Positions 44,537-55,200 of a stretch of DNA of 64,000 bases are shown piece by piece. Below the pieces are notes generated by a model, which saw only the letters and a program-made list of their open reading frames with translations, was not told the DNA's origin and searched no databases. This DNA is from Blepharisma stoltei. Its lineage: Eukaryota; Ciliophora; Heterotrichea; Heterotrichida; Blepharismidae. A program made the position numbers and the translations under genes. The stretch spans positions 496,001-560,000 of the forward strand of contig CAJZBQ010000018.1 of NCBI GenBank assembly GCA_914767885.1, written 5' to 3'. Positions within the stretch are counted from its first letter, which is position 1. Each line of letters starts with the position of its first letter.

Positions 44537-47500
44537 TTAATTAAGTCTCGACTCTCTTCTTTCCAGTTCTTTTTCCTTCTCCGCCAATGCATTTTCTTTC
44601 ACTTTTACCTGCTCAAGTCTTCTTGACAAAATCAGCTGGTCTCTATCCAAATATTTCTGTTTCAGCTCCAGCGACGTTTTTATCTCCTGAATCCTTAGCA
44701 TTTCTTGCTGCACAATTGGTATTAATTCGTCAGCATTTGGAATTTTCATCCATGTATTCTGCAGCCTTGTTTCTCTTTCGTTTAATTCTATTTCTTTTTC
44801 TTTTATTCTTTCTTCTTTTTCTTTTAATTGTTTTTGCAGTACATCAGTTTCTTTTTCGGCCTTTGGGTTAGAATCTCTTTTAAGCTTCATTATATTGGGC
44901 ATTCCTAATGGAGGCTTATTTGCAGGCCTGACTGGGATTTTTTCTGATTCAGGAGTTGGGGGTGTTATAGGCTCAGGGGTGTATGATAGAATTCTATATG
45001 CAGAAAGAGACTCACTAAAAGAAGGCTCAGTGAGAAGAACACTGCCTCTTGGGGATAGACCAGTTATGGGGGTCATGCAGGCAGATCTTGGCCTTGATAT
45101 AGATCTGCGGGTTTCACTGTTTTCTCATGATTTTTCTAGCCCAGCCATAATGTTTTTTAGAGAATTTGATCGTGATAAAGAGTTGCTGATTGCTTTTGTG
45201 GATCGGAGGGTGGCTATTTGAGTTTTTAGTTTATTAATTTTCATTTTTGTGTTTTCTTTTTCTTTCCCAGTCATGTTTTCTACTGATGAATTTAGTTTTT
45301 CTAATTCTGATTTTAGTGTTTCCATTGGCTTGGTCGAATTTTCGAAACTATCTAACTCCCCCCCCCCCTCCGTGAGCGAACAAAACCATTAGAAAAATCG
45401 CCATTTTTTGACCAAAAACCCACCCTCCGTGAGTGAACAAAAATTTTTTTAATAGAAAAAATTTTAATGGAAAAAAATTTGGATATATAAGTGATAATTA
45501 TTATAATGAAATCTAGAGCTAATTCTGTTTAATTTTAAACAAATTGCGTTTTTTAAAACATAAATTTTGCAAATTAAATTAATATTTGCTTCCCAATTTT
45601 TGCAAATTAGGATTTTTTTAAATTTCGAAAAAAATATTTTTTATAAAATTTTATATATAAATTTTTTTTAAAAAAAAAAAATTAACCCCCCTCCGTGAGC
45701 GAACAAAATTTTTTTGTTCGCTCACGGAGGGGGGGGGGGGGAGTAAGCAGATAGTTTTTGGGTATAAGTTACAGAAAAACTTTTAAAGAAAAGGCAAGCT
45801 AATAATTTAATAAACTATTTGAGGAGATATGAAAAAAATGATTTTATATATAATTTGATAGTAAAATTTTAAAAAATTTTGATACTAAAATAGAAACTGC
45901 CGAGGCAAATCGCTAGTATATAATAGATAGGAAGTCTATTTAAAAGATCCCTAGGATAGTCCGATGACGAATTATAAGGAGTGAGTCGTCAAGGAAACAT
46001 AGGAGATAGTATCAGTAAATTTTAATAAAGGGTTAGATAGGTATTTATCTGGATTCCAATTACAGGTATTTATAGAAATAGCAAGGGGCATAACTTTAGT
46101 AACTATTTATTTTTCTTCGTCCGCTCTTACTGTTTATTAAAAAAGTATTTAATGTCTTTTAAATATTCTAGCTGGCGCTTAGATATTCTATAAATAAACG
46201 CGTAAAGTTCAGCTCAATATAAAATATAAATTTTGCGCGAATTAGCTTAACTTAAAACACTCTTCAATTTATTTAAATTGTAGTAAAAATCCAAAAGTAA
46301 ACTAACCGCAAAGGCACTTTAAATACTACATATCCTAGGTCTTTTCCGAACTATTGGTAAAACCATAACAAAAATTTAAACGAGGAAGGCCGTTTTTGAA
46401 ATTTTTTTTCTAAAAAATATGTGGCAGCATTATAACTTAAAAACACTCTTCACTGTATTTAAATTGTAAAAGTCTCAAAGTAAACTATCTGCAAAGGCAC
46501 TTTAAATACTACATATCTAGGTCATTTCCAAACTATCGGTAAACCAAAACAAAAATTTTAAACGAGAAAAGCCCCTTAAAGAAATTGTTTCTTCAAAAAA
46601 TATATTGCAGCATTATTGCAGATTTACTGTAATTAGAGAAGTAGCAATATAGGTAATTTCTCATACAATAGCTAATAAATGGATACTTAACTCCTTTAAC
46701 TACAGTAAATCTGCAATAATGCTGCCACATATTTTTTTAGAAAAAAAATTTCAAAAACGGCCTTCCTCGTTTAAATTTTTGTTATGGTTTTACCAATAGT
46801 TCGGAAAAGACCTAGGATATGTAGTATTTAAAGTGCCTTTGCGGTTAGTTTACTTTTGGATTTTTACAATTTAAATAAATTGAAGAGTGTTTTAAGTTAA
46901 GCTAATTCGCGCAAAATTTATATTTATATTGAGCTGAACTTTACGCGTTTATTTATAGAATATCTAAGCGCCAGCTAGAATATTTAAAAGACATTAAATA
47001 CTTTTTTAATAAACAGTAAGAGCGGACGAAGAAAAATAAATAGTTACTAAAGTTATGCCCCTTGCTATTTCTATAAATACCTGTAATTGGAATCCAGATA
47101 AATACCTATCTAACCCTTTATTAAAATTTACTGATACTATCTCCTATGTTTCCTTGACGACTCACTCCTTATAATTCGTCATCGGACTATCCTAGGGATC
47201 TTTTAAATAGACTTCCTATCTATTATATACTAGCGATTTGCCTCGGCAGTTTCTATTTTAGTATCAAAATTTTTTAAAATTTTACTATCAAATTATATAT
47301 AAAATCATTTTTTTCATATCTCCTCAAATAGTTTATTAAATTATTAGCTTGCCTTTTCTTTTAAAGGTTTTCTGTAACTTATACCCAAAAACTATCTGCT
47401 TAGATAGTTTCGAAAATTCGACCAAGCCGTTTCCATTTCATGGTCTATTTGTGGGAGATCTTTTTTTGGGAGAGATATACTTTGGCTTTTAGATAAAATT

Positions 47501-49898
47501 CTACTGGTATCTAAATTTCCTTCTGAGTAAGTATACCTAATTTGAGAGAATATAAGCATTCATACTGGTTGCAGTTATATATTTTATATAGTAAATATAA
47601 AAACGGCTGGTCTTATACTGCTAGTTATTTAGATTTTAATTCTTCAGCAGGATGTTTAGATCTACCCGATCTTTAATTTCTAAGTGGTGATATCAGCAGC
47701 CATCTTGCTGAGTAAGCATTCAAGAAGAACCACTAAAAGGGCCAGAAAGTTTTTCAGAAGTCGAGCTTGACCTCGTTTGAACCTGAATCCAGCGCTTTTT
47801 CGCCAAAGATCACCCTCCTCAGGTGCGATAGGCATTAATAATAATAACTTCCTTTCTTTATGAGGTCACCGAATTACCCTACGCGATAGTTCCATACTGG
47901 CATTAAATATAAAGGTCCTCGTTAAAGCTGGACTCTATAATAATAAATATCGTGGAGGAGGTAGGGCTGTGGCGACAGCCACTTCCTGCATATCCATTTT
48001 ATAATTATGTAAAACGGTTAATCAGCAGTAATGCTATCATTCATAGTAAATAGTATATGTCCTCTGTTAAGCTGTGATCTAAATACCCTTGGGCTTTCTG
48101 ATACTTCACATTTCACTTCATCAATCGAAATTTCTAATGCATTTCTCTTTTTCTCCCAATCAGATTTTTTGTCTTGTTCTTTATTTTTTCTTTCGTTAAA
48201 TTCTCTAATTTCATCTTCAAGTTGATCTCTGTCCCATTCAAGCTTTTTCTTTTCATCTTCAATGTGCAATTTTTCAAGCTTTATTGTAGCTTTTTTGCTT
48301 TCAATAGCATCAAATTCTTCTTTGATGTTTTTATATAATTTATTAAATATTTTATTTAGATGGAAACTTGTTTTATAATGAAAGAAATTTTATAAATGGT
48401 TTTAGCATACCAAATAAATTTTAAATGCTATAGGCCACATAATAATACTCAAAAAGATATATTTTATTTGGATTAAATTTTTGTCGCTTTCAATTTTTTT
48501 CTGCATAGTTTCTAATTCTTGCATTTTTAACTTGATAAGATTGGTTTGCTCTTGGAAATACTCTTGTTTTTTAGTCATTTCATCTAGTTTAGTATGATAT
48601 CTGGACTTTAGAATCTGGGTTTCATTGATTTGCCATTCAAGCTCAGATTTTAATTTTGCATAGTCTGCGTTTTTTTGCTTAAAATTTTTTATATCTAGTT
48701 CTTTTTTCTTTAATTCTTCTCATATAACGAGCTAAAATATTGGAAAATCCTTCCTTTTTAAAACATCCTCCTTCAAAATAGTAGTTATCATAATGGAAAT
48801 TCTAGTATAATTCTATTAAATTTCAAGCTAAAACTTAAATTTTGCGTTTTCAGTTGGGTATTTCTAAAACAATTTAATATAAAACTTTAAAAATAAAATT
48901 AGTTATTGTGAAGAGTAAAATAGATCACAGATTGGGAGTAAGGAAAAATTAGGGAAAGAGTCAAATGCACTTTTAGATAAATCTATCGAAAAATCTTCAT
49001 CTGGTAATATGCTTTTATATGAATCAACTAGGCTTTCTTGGAGAATCTGACCAAACTCAACTATTTCTTTCGGTAAAGCTATTTGCAGTTTTAAATGCTC
49101 TACTTCATTCTCGAGTTGACTGATATACGCTTTGTATTTCCATATATCTGAGCTATTCTTTTCCTTTCCTGAAGTCGAGCTGTTAGCAGAAGATACTTTC
49201 GCCAACCATTCTTTGTCTGGAACAACAAACTCTTTGTGATTAACTGATAGAGTTAAATCAAATTTTCCTAGTATGATGTTTCTCTCATGAGTGCCATTCA
49301 TCTCAACTTCATCAATGATACTCTGCAAGTCATTAAATAAGTTGTAAATATCGTATAAGCTGCATTCAATTTTCTTATTTCTCTATCATTATCGCAAAAT
49401 TTTTTACTTTTTTTTATAAATATAAAAAAATTATTTTTAAAAAAATATCGTGGGAGAGATAGAAAATGGGTCTTCATCACTTTCACGATATTTTGCTTTT
49501 ACATTTCCAGTTTCCATGTTTCTTCATTCATGGGCTCTATAATCTTCACAAATCATTGCTTCTCTGTCAATAATGGTACACAGATTTTCAATTCTGCTAT
49601 ACAGTTCCTCATCCTCTGACTCACTTTTTTCTTCACTGTCGATGTCAAAGTCTTCAAAATTAATTATTTCATTATCTTCCTCTATTTTATATTCTTCTGT
49701 ATGCTTTTCCAATATCTTGTCTGTAGCGATAGGCTGGAAGTCTTTCATAATAGACTGGATAATTAAGTTTAGCCTATCGATTTGGCAATTAATTGGCTCA
49801 GTATCTGTAGAATAGAACTTTGTGGGACTTTGCTCAAGCACCTCTAGCTCAGATGGGTGTTTTGATGAAAGAAATGGGTTTCGCTTTTTAACACTCAT
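44537..49898 (-). CDS. Coiled-coil protein split by IESs and a giant palindrome
   Basis: Minus-strand exons 49898-49448, 49339-48923, 48724-48476, 48337-48049, 47533-47438 and 45326-44537 give 764 codons in one frame. The N-terminus is acidic (NFEDFDIDSEEKSESEDEE). From residue about 200 long heptad-rich coiled coils dominate (YISQLENEVEHLKLQIALP, EELKKKELDIKNFKQKN, RDQLEDEIREFNERKN, KEKEERIKEKEIELNERE). A Ser/Pro-rich linker lies in between (SLSRSNSLKNI; YTPEPITPPTPESEKIP). TGA as Trp occurs at AHEWRN and EKSWENS. No specific family recognised; a cytoskeletal or basal-body role would be a guess. Four TA-bounded IESs and one palindromic element with a 9-bp duplication must all be removed. Confidence 0.65.
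45327..47428. mobile_element. Giant palindromic (long-TIR, MULE/fold-back-like) element, 2.1 kb
   Basis: Flanked by a perfect 9-bp direct repeat GTTTCCATT (45318-45326, 47429-47437). The arms are near-perfect inverted repeats: the left begins GGCTTGGTCGAATTTTCG and the right ends CGAAAATTCGACCAAGCC. The right arm is about 730 bp (46695-47428). The left arm holds a family A element (45355-45745) and an extra diverged copy of about 180 bp (46430-46610). No coding capacity. Long terminal inverted repeats plus a 9-bp duplication are typical of Mutator-like or fold-back elements. Removing it with one repeat joins DHEMET to LKSELEKLN. Confidence 0.8.
45355..45745 (-). mobile_element. Family A MITE-like element nested in the giant palindrome (391 bp)
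   Basis: TA at 45353-45354 and 45744-45745. The opposite palindrome arm (47395-47408) preserves the empty site, reading CTATC-TA-AGCAG. This shows that insertion duplicated exactly TA. Near-identical to the 18.8, 56.1 and 58.9 kb copies. Confidence 0.9.
47534..48048. other. IES of 515 bp containing a GC-rich SINE-like segment
   Basis: TA at 47532-47533 and 48047-48048. Excision joins NRGHILFT to YSEGNLDTSR. Other TA pairs are possible, so boundaries are approximate. The segment 47650-48000 is GC-richer than the rest. Confidence 0.55.
47650..48000 (-). mobile_element. SINE-like segment S6 inside an IES
   Basis: GC-rich block whose right end in reverse reads AAAATGGATATGCAGG, similar to the 5' start of the other SINE-like elements. 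No clear target duplication found. Lower confidence than S1-S5. Confidence 0.4.
48338..48475. other. IES in coiled-coil gene (138 bp)
   Basis: TA at 48336-48337 and 48474-48475. Excision joins ESDKNL to YKNIKEEFDAI. Confidence 0.7.
48725..48922. other. IES in coiled-coil gene (198 bp)
   Basis: TA at 48723-48724 and 48921-48922. Excision joins LLPICDL to WEELKKKEL (Trp from TGA). Confidence 0.65.
49340..49447. other. IES in coiled-coil gene (108 bp)
   Basis: TA at 49338-49339 and 49446-49447. Excision joins FSISPTI to FNDLQSIIDEV. Confidence 0.65.
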
Positions 49899-49928
49899 TT
49901 AAATATCCTTTAAATACAATAGAGAAAT

Positions 49929-50250
49929 AAAATGGAGATGCTGATAGATATTGGACTCCAGGAGCTCTTCCTATGAATTAGGTAGGAACCATCTGAAAAA
50001 AGCGCTTTTCCACCTTTGAAGTAGCTTTGGATTGGGAAGCTTGCCGAAAAAGGGAAGCTTTGTGACTCCCAAAGATTTTCTTGTCTCTGCCAAATGGGCT
50101 AGACAGGTTTGGCCTACTCCTCATTGAGACACTCAGGGCACTCTACAGATGGGTGATCTGCGCTAGAGATTTAATCCCTTGGATAGATGCTTCAGGTTGG
50201 AAATCCAAAATATGTCTTTTTGGGAACCAAGATTAGCGGCAGTTAGTATA
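49929..50250 (+). mobile_element. SINE-like segment S8
   Basis: GC-richer block starting ATAAAATGGAGATGCTG, the same kind of 5' start as the other SINE-like elements. Ends are approximate and no target duplication was identified. Lies upstream of the coiled-coil gene. Confidence 0.4.
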
Positions 50251-50398
50251 TTTACAAACTTATGGTCATAATAAATTTTAACTTTAAATATAATAATTTA
50301 ATATTATATTCGTTTTAAATTTAGAGCAGTTTATTATTATCTCTATCTTTATTGCATGATAGTTGGAGCTCATTTAGGTGAATTAATGGCTTTTATTG
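50251..50398. other. AT-rich spacer
   Basis: No feature recognised. Confidence 0.3.
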
Positions 50399-50719
50399 CT
50401 CCCCTCTACTAACGAACAAAAGATTAGAAAATCCCCATTTTTGGGTAAAAACCAGCCTCAAAATTTTTAATATAAAATTTTTTATGAGATATATAAGTGA
50501 TAATTATTATAATGATACATCTAGCTAATTCTGTTTAATTTTAAACAGATTGCATATTAAATATAAAAATTTACAAATTATATCAAAATTATTTCGAATG
50601 GGTTTTTTTAAATTTGAAAAAAAAAATTCACTATAAAGTTTATATATTAATTTTAAACAAAAAAATTAACCCCCTCCACCGAATAAAATTATTTAGTTTA
50701 CTAACGGAAGTGGGAGTTA
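50399..50719 (-). mobile_element. Family A MITE-like element, intergenic, eroded (321 bp)
   Basis: Left CTCCCCTCTACTAACGAAC with TTG instead of TTA just before it; right CTAACGGAAGTGGGAGTTA at 50719. Internal family A stretches (TGATAATTATTATAATGA, CTAATTCTGTTTAATTTTAA) are clear. Confidence 0.7.
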
Positions 50720-51170
50720 GAATTGCATAATCGAAGTTAAATTCTATTCTTAATACTTTTCATTTCGCTTGATAGCAAGAAGATTCGTTTTTCCTAATTC
50801 TAAAATCAATTATTTTTGTATAATATAATTTTTGGTGTGAAGTAACACTTTCAGTCTTTGATAAAATTTTCTCTGAATAACTTGCCAGAAATTATAGGAG
50901 GCACCAATATAAAATTATATTCATGCTATATGGTTTACATTAATGCTTATATTTAATTTCTAATTTTTATTTGCCATGCACAATTTATAATTTAATGTTC
51001 AAAACTTTAAGCTTATGTAATATTTGAGATTAAATTATGCCAAATTGTTAGAATGAATAAATTTTTAATCAATATAGATCATCTGCATTCTTTATTATTA
51101 GTGTATTTGAATGGCATATCTAAAGATAGAGAAAAGGGATGTGACCAGAGTAGTCTGAATTAAGTTAACA
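50720..51170. other. AT-rich intergenic region
   Basis: About 450 bp with no supported feature. Confidence 0.4.
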
Positions 51171-51401
51171 ATGTCTTTGCGCATTGTACTAAGTGGCATG
51201 CCTTATGACCCTTTCAACACAGTTTATGGCTTCAAGAGCCACTGGTTTGTTTCTGTTGATCATTTCAGCACTCTCGTGCTTTCCCTCTCGGATGATGGGC
51301 ACCTCAGACCTTCCCAGGTGATTCTTACCGTGTTTTCTCAGAATATAATAATTTTTTCTGATACATCTTGATATATTAAAAAAAATTATAAAAATGGATA
51401 A
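51171..51401 (+). CDS. Possible small protein (76 aa)
   Basis: Frame from ATG at 51171 through one TGA (51369-51371) to TAA at 51399-51401. The product (MSLRIVLSGMPYDPFNTVYG...) has no recognised family, and base composition is more GC-rich than the neighbours, so it could belong to an unrecognised repeat. Weak call. Confidence 0.3.
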
Positions 51402-51431
51402 GAATTGTTATGTTGATGAGATAAAATAGGG

Positions 51432-51844
51432 TTAGTTTATTAAGAGAGCGTCTGCAATATCTGGCGGCACTGGCTCTAAAGACCTTCTGTACAGGAGGCT
51501 GTCCGCTATTCTATGAACTACCCATTAGGTCTTGCTTCAGCAGGCGGAGCAGTATTCAGATTACTTTAAAGCTCGGTCTGAAGTGGCCAAGAGGAAAAAA
51601 ACTGCTCCTTGTTGCATAGGTTTGGAACTTGCGGTTTCTTGATAAAGGAATTTCCAATCTTTAAAGGACATTGCTGAGTTTCTCTATTCCCAGCCACAGG
51701 AAAGTAGCCAAAATCTGTCGGATATACATCACCTAAGGCTGCAATTACTTCTCAGCTTGGAGTTCGTTCCAGTTTGCCTTAGCCTTAAGGTCCGTACAGC
51801 CGTGCCAAGAAGGCAAGCTGATATATTTTGCCGTTTTAATATAT
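51432..51844 (-). mobile_element. SINE-like retroelement S7
   Basis: 413 bp, GC-richer than its surroundings, flanked by a perfect 16-bp direct repeat ATGAGATAAAATAGGG (51416-51431, 51845-51860). The right end in reverse starts near AAAACGGC, resembling the AAAATGGC start of S1-S5. No disrupted gene is evident here. Confidence 0.7.
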
Positions 51845-51860
51845 ATGAGATAAAATAGGG

Positions 51861-52230
51861 ACTTTCTAATTTGTAACCATTTTTATTATTTAAAGAAAAG
51901 CACCTAGCTACCATCATCTTCAAGCTTTTATTTCTTAAAACTTGTATAGCATTTCTGCTTTATGTGCTCACCTAAGCGCAAACTTGGACACATCCCACAT
52001 ATTTCTCTCATTTTTCTCTAAATATCTCCTCAGAATTGCCAAAACATATTATGGGACACTATCCTAATTTATATTCCCAATGCTTTTCGATTATTTTCAA
52101 GAACCTTTTCCTATATGCATAGTTCTCACTCCTCCTACACAAAAATTCACTCCATCTAGCAAATTCTTACTTTTGCATTAAAAAATCTTAAATTCAAGAT
52201 TAAACGATTAGTTAAAATACGCTTAATAAT
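51861..52230. other. Intergenic region
   Basis: About 370 bp upstream of the large coiled-coil gene; no feature recognised. Confidence 0.35.
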
Positions 52231-55200
52231 ATGGCTGAGAATAAGCTGAAATCTCACCTTGACTGGTTTACCTGGGAAGCATTAATACGGCAAAACATCC
52301 CTGATCATATGATCGGCTCAATAAATTCCCACCCCACCAAGCTTGTCCGCACCAAACAAGAGCACGATGAAATAATCAAAGAGTACCTACAAACGATAGA
52401 TTTCCTAACTCCTCCTTAAAATTGGAACAAAAAATCCTGTTCCTTTTATAAGGGAGGTTATTTTTTTTTAAAAATATTTTTTAATTTTAATTTATTTTAA
52501 GAAGAATTAATTAGTGTAGAACTGTTTAAATAATAACTACTTTCGCTTTCAATTAAATTAGGTCAAAACTAATTTTTTAAAATTATTATTTCCATCAATA
52601 AATTGTTTTCTATTGAAAAAAATATTTGGTTGTGTTTTAAAGATACCCAAAAATAGAAATTCCCCTATATTTTTCCAATTTAAAGGGGGAGAAGTAAGAA
52701 AAGAAAACGACGAGCTCAAAATGGCTAACCAAGCCAAAGACATTCAAATTCAAGACTTAGCTGAAGAATATGAGCCTATGAAAGAAAATTTGCTGCTTAA
52801 AATAGGCATGCTAACTGAAAAATTACAAGAAAAAAATCCTGAAGAATGAGAAGAATGGAGTCAAGAAATTGACTCAGCAAGAATAAAGTCAAGAGTCCAA
52901 GCAGAAACGTTGAGGAAGCTGGAATCAAGTTTGAGGGATTATAGAAAGAGGATCGCAGAGCTTGAAAGTCAGCTTGAAGGAGCTGAGGTTAATAATAAAG
53001 AAATTAATGCCAAAAAAGTCGAAGAAATGCCTGCAATTCTAGATATAGGAGAAAATATTAAACTGCAACAGAGGATTGCTGAGCTTGAAAAGCAAGTAGA
53101 GGATTTGCAGAGCCATCTGCAGAACGGGCAAAATCAAATTGCTACAATGATAGCAGAGAGTCCAGCGAAAATGGCGAAGTTGGTAGATATGGCAGAAGCG
53201 GTTTTATTAGATTCATATCATAAGCTTCATATTGATGATGAAAAAATATCCTTATTCCTATTATATAATATCATATATATTATTAATAAAAATCATATTT
53301 TTATATTAAATAAGGTATTTACTATAAACATATAATTTTTTTTCTATGTTATGATATAAAAGAAAACCTTCAAGAACTTCTTGATAACAGAAAAAGCTTA
53401 AGAATACCTGCAGAGCTTCAAAATGTCCTTCTAAACCACCAAATCTATCTCGAAAAGCAGCTGGACGCCATGCAAGAGCTAATAAACTCCTCTGACAGCC
53501 TGCAAAACCTTATAGAATCCTTTGAAGGCATCGAAAAAAGCCAAATAGAAATTCAACAATTATCCCAATTAAATTTAGACAAATTAAAAGCATTATTAAA
53601 CAAGCCAGCACCAGATAAAAAATATCAAAGGAAAAAGACTTATCTCAGCATCAGCCATGCTGAGTCTTCTTCTGCCAGAGAAGGTCTTGATGTACTAAAA
53701 GATTTATTAGGAAACATAAAACGAAACCAAAGGATGATTGGTGACTTAGAAAATGAAAAACAATATACCTTTCCTAATAAGCCTAATAAGTTTTATAATT
53801 TCCACATACAATACCTATTTTATAATACCAGCATATCTTTTATCAAATTCCGATATAGGCCAGGAACAAGAAAAAGCAGCCCAAAAAGCTGAAGAAGACC
53901 TAAGAAATATTGCGCAGCTTATAGGCCAAAATCTTGTAAAGACAGATATGGTAGGTGACACTTTAATCGACATTCAGCCTGACAACAAGCTTAAACAAGA
54001 AATGGACAACTATCAAAATGGCTTTGAAGCCCTTATGAAAAAAATAGATGATGTCGGAAAAGCTTCAGTGGACGATATCCATGACCTATTAAATTTGCAT
54101 TCATCTTATGAGTCTGCAAATATAGTCCAGGCTTCTAGACTAGTCGGCCGCAAAGAAGAAGAAATAATTGAAGACATTATTGCTGTAGACCAATCCTCAA
54201 AACAAAGACCAAATATGAATAAAGCTAAAAAAGTCAGGTCAGCAAAGCCTTCTGAAACTTCTCTTGATAAAATAAATAAGCTTTCTATATCAATTTTACA
54301 AGATTCTGGGTCAATTTTGTATGAAACTTCACCTGAAGACCCGATTTTTGAAGAAGCCAAAACACTTTTAGATAACCCTGATCCAAATGTCAATAATTCA
54401 ATAGTTGATAAACTTACGATTTCTTATGAGATTATACAGAAAATCCAAAAAGATGCAAAGTCAAGCGTTGAAAATACAGGGAAATCAGCACTTTTGAAAG
54501 GATTAAAGCCATTGATTTCTAATACAGAGCAGGATATTAAATTAGCTGAATTAGTAAATCAGTTGGAAAATGGAAATCCAGAGCATGTCCATACTTTTGA
54601 AAGCGAAATAAAAACAATTGGACAGAATGCAGAGGCAGGGAATGATTTGTCAGGGGTTATTGAACAAGTTATTGATTTAAGTGAAAGGGTTAATGAATTT
54701 AATTTGAAAAAATTGAAGGAGTATTGTGCAATTAAAAATGCAAAACCTGAAGAAAATAAAACTGATGATTTATTAGGGCTACTAGCTGATGCTGAAGAAC
54801 TTTGTAATGACTCAGTGAGAAATGCAATAAAAGAAGCAAATGCAGCAATTGCTATAAGTGACGCTGTTTCAAAGAAAGTTTTGGAAGGAATTAAAGCTGA
54901 AGCGCAAAATATAGCTAATGAGCCATCACCAACAGCTGCAGAAAAGATTGAAAATATTTGCAAAAATAACAAGTTGCTAGATAAATTAGAAAAATTAAGA
55001 AAAAAGGTAACTTTTCTTAATTATTTTAAAATAATTATTTTTCAAAGGAAAATATTTATAAAATTAAATATATAGAATTAATTTTTTGTATCATAGATTA
55101 AGAGAAGAAGCTCAAAAACAATTTAACGCTCTTAAAAGCGAATTACAAGCAAAAGAAGCAGCATTAACTGAAGCAATAAGCATTGCAGAAGCAAAATATA

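Noticed and set aside
45340-47410. CRISPR-like or satellite array
   Set aside because: The repeats are two inverted arms and one diverged duplicate, not evenly spaced direct repeats.
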